A DNA stretch of 64,000 nucleotides from a bacterium (GTDB lineage: Bacteria > Bacillota > Bacilli > Lactobacillales > Streptococcaceae), in the NCBI GenBank assembly GCA_905221035.1, contig CAJNBP010000005.1, positions 1 to 64,000 of the forward strand, read 5' to 3'. A program made the position numbers and the translations under genes. This document shows positions 62,555-64,000 of this stretch, one piece after another (within the stretch, counting starts at the first letter, position 1; each line of letters starts with the position of its first letter). Under the pieces are notes generated by a model. That model worked only from the letters and a program-made list of their open reading frames with translations. It ran no database searches and was not told the DNA's origin.

Positions 62555-63646
62555 ATGAGTGAGATCAAAATTATTAACGCCAAAAAAATCTACCACGATG
62601 TCCCTGTTATTGATAATTTAAATATTACAATTCCCAAAGGAAGTCTCTTTACCATCCTTGGTCCTTCAGGATGTGGGAAAACGACTCTTCTTCGTATGAT
62701 TGCAGGTTTCAACAGTATCGAAGGCGGAGAATTTTACTTCGATGATACAAAAATCAATAATATGGAACCCAGCAAACGCAATATCGGGATGGTTTTCCAA
62801 AACTACGCTATTTTCCCACATTTGACTGTTCGAGATAATGTCGCTTTTGGTCTCAAGCAAAAGAAGGTTCCAAAAGAAGAATTGGTCCAACAGACCAACA
62901 AGTATCTCGAACTCATGCAAATTGCTCAATATGCGGATCGCAAGCCCGATAAACTTAGTGGTGGACAACAACAACGTGTCGCCTTGGCACGCGCCTTAGC
63001 TGTTAATCCAAGTGTTCTCCTCATGGACGAGCCACTTAGTAACCTAGATGCCAAACTTCGCTTGGATATGCGTCAAGCCATTCGAGAAATCCAACACGAA
63101 GTAGGAATTACAACTGTCTATGTAACCCACGACCAAGAAGAAGCAATGGCTATTTCAGACCAAATTGCTGTTATGAAAGATGGGGTGATCCAACAAATCG
63201 GCCGACCAAAAGAACTCTATCATAAACCAGCTAATGAGTTTGTGGCCACCTTTATCGGACGCACAAATATCATCCCTGCCAATCTCGAAAAACGGAGCGA
63301 CGGCGCTTATATCGTCTTTTCAGATGGCTATGCCCTTCGAATGCCAGCCCTTGATCAGGCTGAGGAACAAGCCATTCATGTAAGTATTCGTCCTGAAGAG
63401 TTTATCAAAGATGAATCTGGAGATATTGAAGGAACTATTAGCGATAGTGTCTATCTTGGACTGAATACTGAATACTTCATCGAGACAGGCTTTGCCTCAA
63501 AAATTCAAGTTAGCGAAGAATCAACTTTTGAAGAAGATCTACAAAAAGGCGATCGTATTCGTCTACGAATCAATACTCAAAAATTAAACGTCTTTTCTGC
63601 AGATGGTTCTCAAAACCTGATAAAAGGAGTCAACCATGGAACGTAA
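62555..63646 (+). CDS. ABC transporter ATP-binding protein (ferric iron type)
   Basis: 363 residues: Walker [10 protein letters not shown] (36-44), signature [15 protein letters not shown] (about 133), Walker [13 protein letters not shown] and H-loop VTHDQEEA, followed by a TOBE-type C-terminal domain (about 240-360) as in FbpC, PotA and PhnT. AAAGAGG lies upstream of the ATG. It powers the binding protein and permease encoded on either side; its end overlaps the permease gene by 11 bases. Confidence 0.93.
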   Translation: MSEIKIINAKKIYHDVPVIDNLNITIPKGSLFTILGPSGCGKTTLLRMIAGFNSIEGGEFYFDDTKINNMEPSKRNIGMVFQNYAIFPHLTVRDNVAFGLKQKKVPKEELVQQTNKYLELMQIAQYADRKPDKLSGGQQQRVALARALAVNPSVLLMDEPLSNLDAKLRLDMRQAIREIQHEVGITTVYVTHDQEEAMAISDQIAVMKDGVIQQIGRPKELYHKPANEFVATFIGRTNIIPANLEKRSDGAYIVFSDGYALRMPALDQAEEQAIHVSIRPEEFIKDESGDIEGTISDSVYLGLNTEYFIETGFASKIQVSEESTFEEDLQKGDRIRLRINTQKLNVFSADGSQNLIKGVNHGT

Positions 63647-64000
63647 AAAACTAAATATTTGGACAGCCTCCTCTTTCTTCATCTTTCTTACCTATCTTGT
63701 CTTTCTCGTTTATCCTATCGTTACCGTGCTCAAGCAAGCACTCATACATGAAGGACAATTCTCACTAGCTAATTTTGTCACTTTCTTTAGTAAAGCCTAC
63801 TACTCTGAGACACTCGTCAATAGTTTCAAGGTTTCCATTACCGCTACTGTCACCTCCTTGGTTGTAGGAACCTTATTAGCTTACCTCTTTTCCATGTATG
63901 ACTTCAAGGGAAAGAAATTTCTACAAATATTGATTATCATTGCTTCCATGTCAGCTCCTTTTGTGGGAGCCTACTCCTGGATTCTCTTGCTGGGACGAAA
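63636..64000 (+). CDS. ABC transporter permease (ferric iron type), 5' part
   Basis: ATG at 63636 has AAAGGAG 6 bases upstream; the frame is open to the window edge (121 codons). It begins [20 protein letters not shown] and contains two to three hydrophobic helices, as in FbpB/AfuB-type inner membrane subunits. The rest is outside the window. Confidence 0.85.
   Translation, partial: MERKKLNIWTASSFFIFLTYLVFLVYPIVTVLKQALIHEGQFSLANFVTFFSKAYYSETLVNSFKVSITATVTSLVVGTLLAYLFSMYDFKGKKFLQILIIIASMSAPFVGAYSWILLLGR

Overview
The window is a chromosomal stretch from a mitis-group Streptococcus, of the S. mitis / S. oralis / S. pneumoniae type. The evidence is pneumococcus-like housekeeping proteins, five BOX-type repeats, a surface protein ending in choline-binding repeats, a competence box in front of cinA, and two small RNA genes built like the CiaR-dependent csRNAs. 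No lytA lies directly behind dinF, where S. pneumoniae normally has it, so a commensal relative (S. mitis/oralis) is more likely than S. pneumoniae itself. I see no tRNA, rRNA, CRISPR array, prophage or intact insertion sequence.

Layout. 0-10 kb: pflB (fermentation), dinB, uppP, a DUF2207 membrane protein, a glutamine-type ABC transporter (glnHP, glnQ) and a 71-residue protein. 10-18 kb: branched-chain amino acid genes (ilvB-ilvN-ilvC-ilvA) behind a CodY-like box, then fakA, an Asp23 protein and rpmB. 18-24 kb: a LytTR regulator with a LiaF-like membrane partner, a PAP2 phosphatase, and a MarR regulator with a heterodimeric ABC exporter. 24-32 kb: yebC and the competence region (cinA-recA-dinF under a ComX box; lytR, an acetyltransferase, tsaE, comM), then ndk. 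32-40 kb: rpoC and rpoB behind a long leader that contains a terminator-like hairpin. 40-46 kb: an Mga-like regulator and a large cell-wall pullulanase. 46-61 kb: an LLM oxidoreductase, glmS, a GH1 glycosidase, the envelope operon proS-eep-cdsA-uppS, a nucleotidyltransferase, ruvB, an acetyltransferase and leuS. 61-64 kb: the first part of a ferric-iron-type ABC importer, cut by the window edge.

The most unusual findings are these. (1) The pullulanase ends in choline-binding repeats, and a vestigial sortase-sorting signal survives in the same frame just after its stop codon, which suggests an anchor switch from sortase to choline. (2) The 57.2-57.6 kb gap holds a complete Fst/par-like type I toxin-antitoxin locus. 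(3) Two csRNA genes lie on either side of ruvB. (4) Several promoters carry readable regulatory architecture: three palindromes at the marR promoter, a 21-bp direct repeat at the lytTR promoter, paired operators at glmS, a cre overlapping the pullulanase -35, and apparently leaderless starts for ruvB and tsaE.

The gene sets fit a fermenting, naturally competent oral bacterium. PFL and pullulanase serve sugar and glycogen use, ilv and gln genes serve amino acid supply, and uppP/uppS/cdsA/eep/lytR/PAP2 serve envelope lipids and wall building. The DNA uptake and repair genes (cinA, recA, dinF, comM, dinB, ruvB) are spread through the window.
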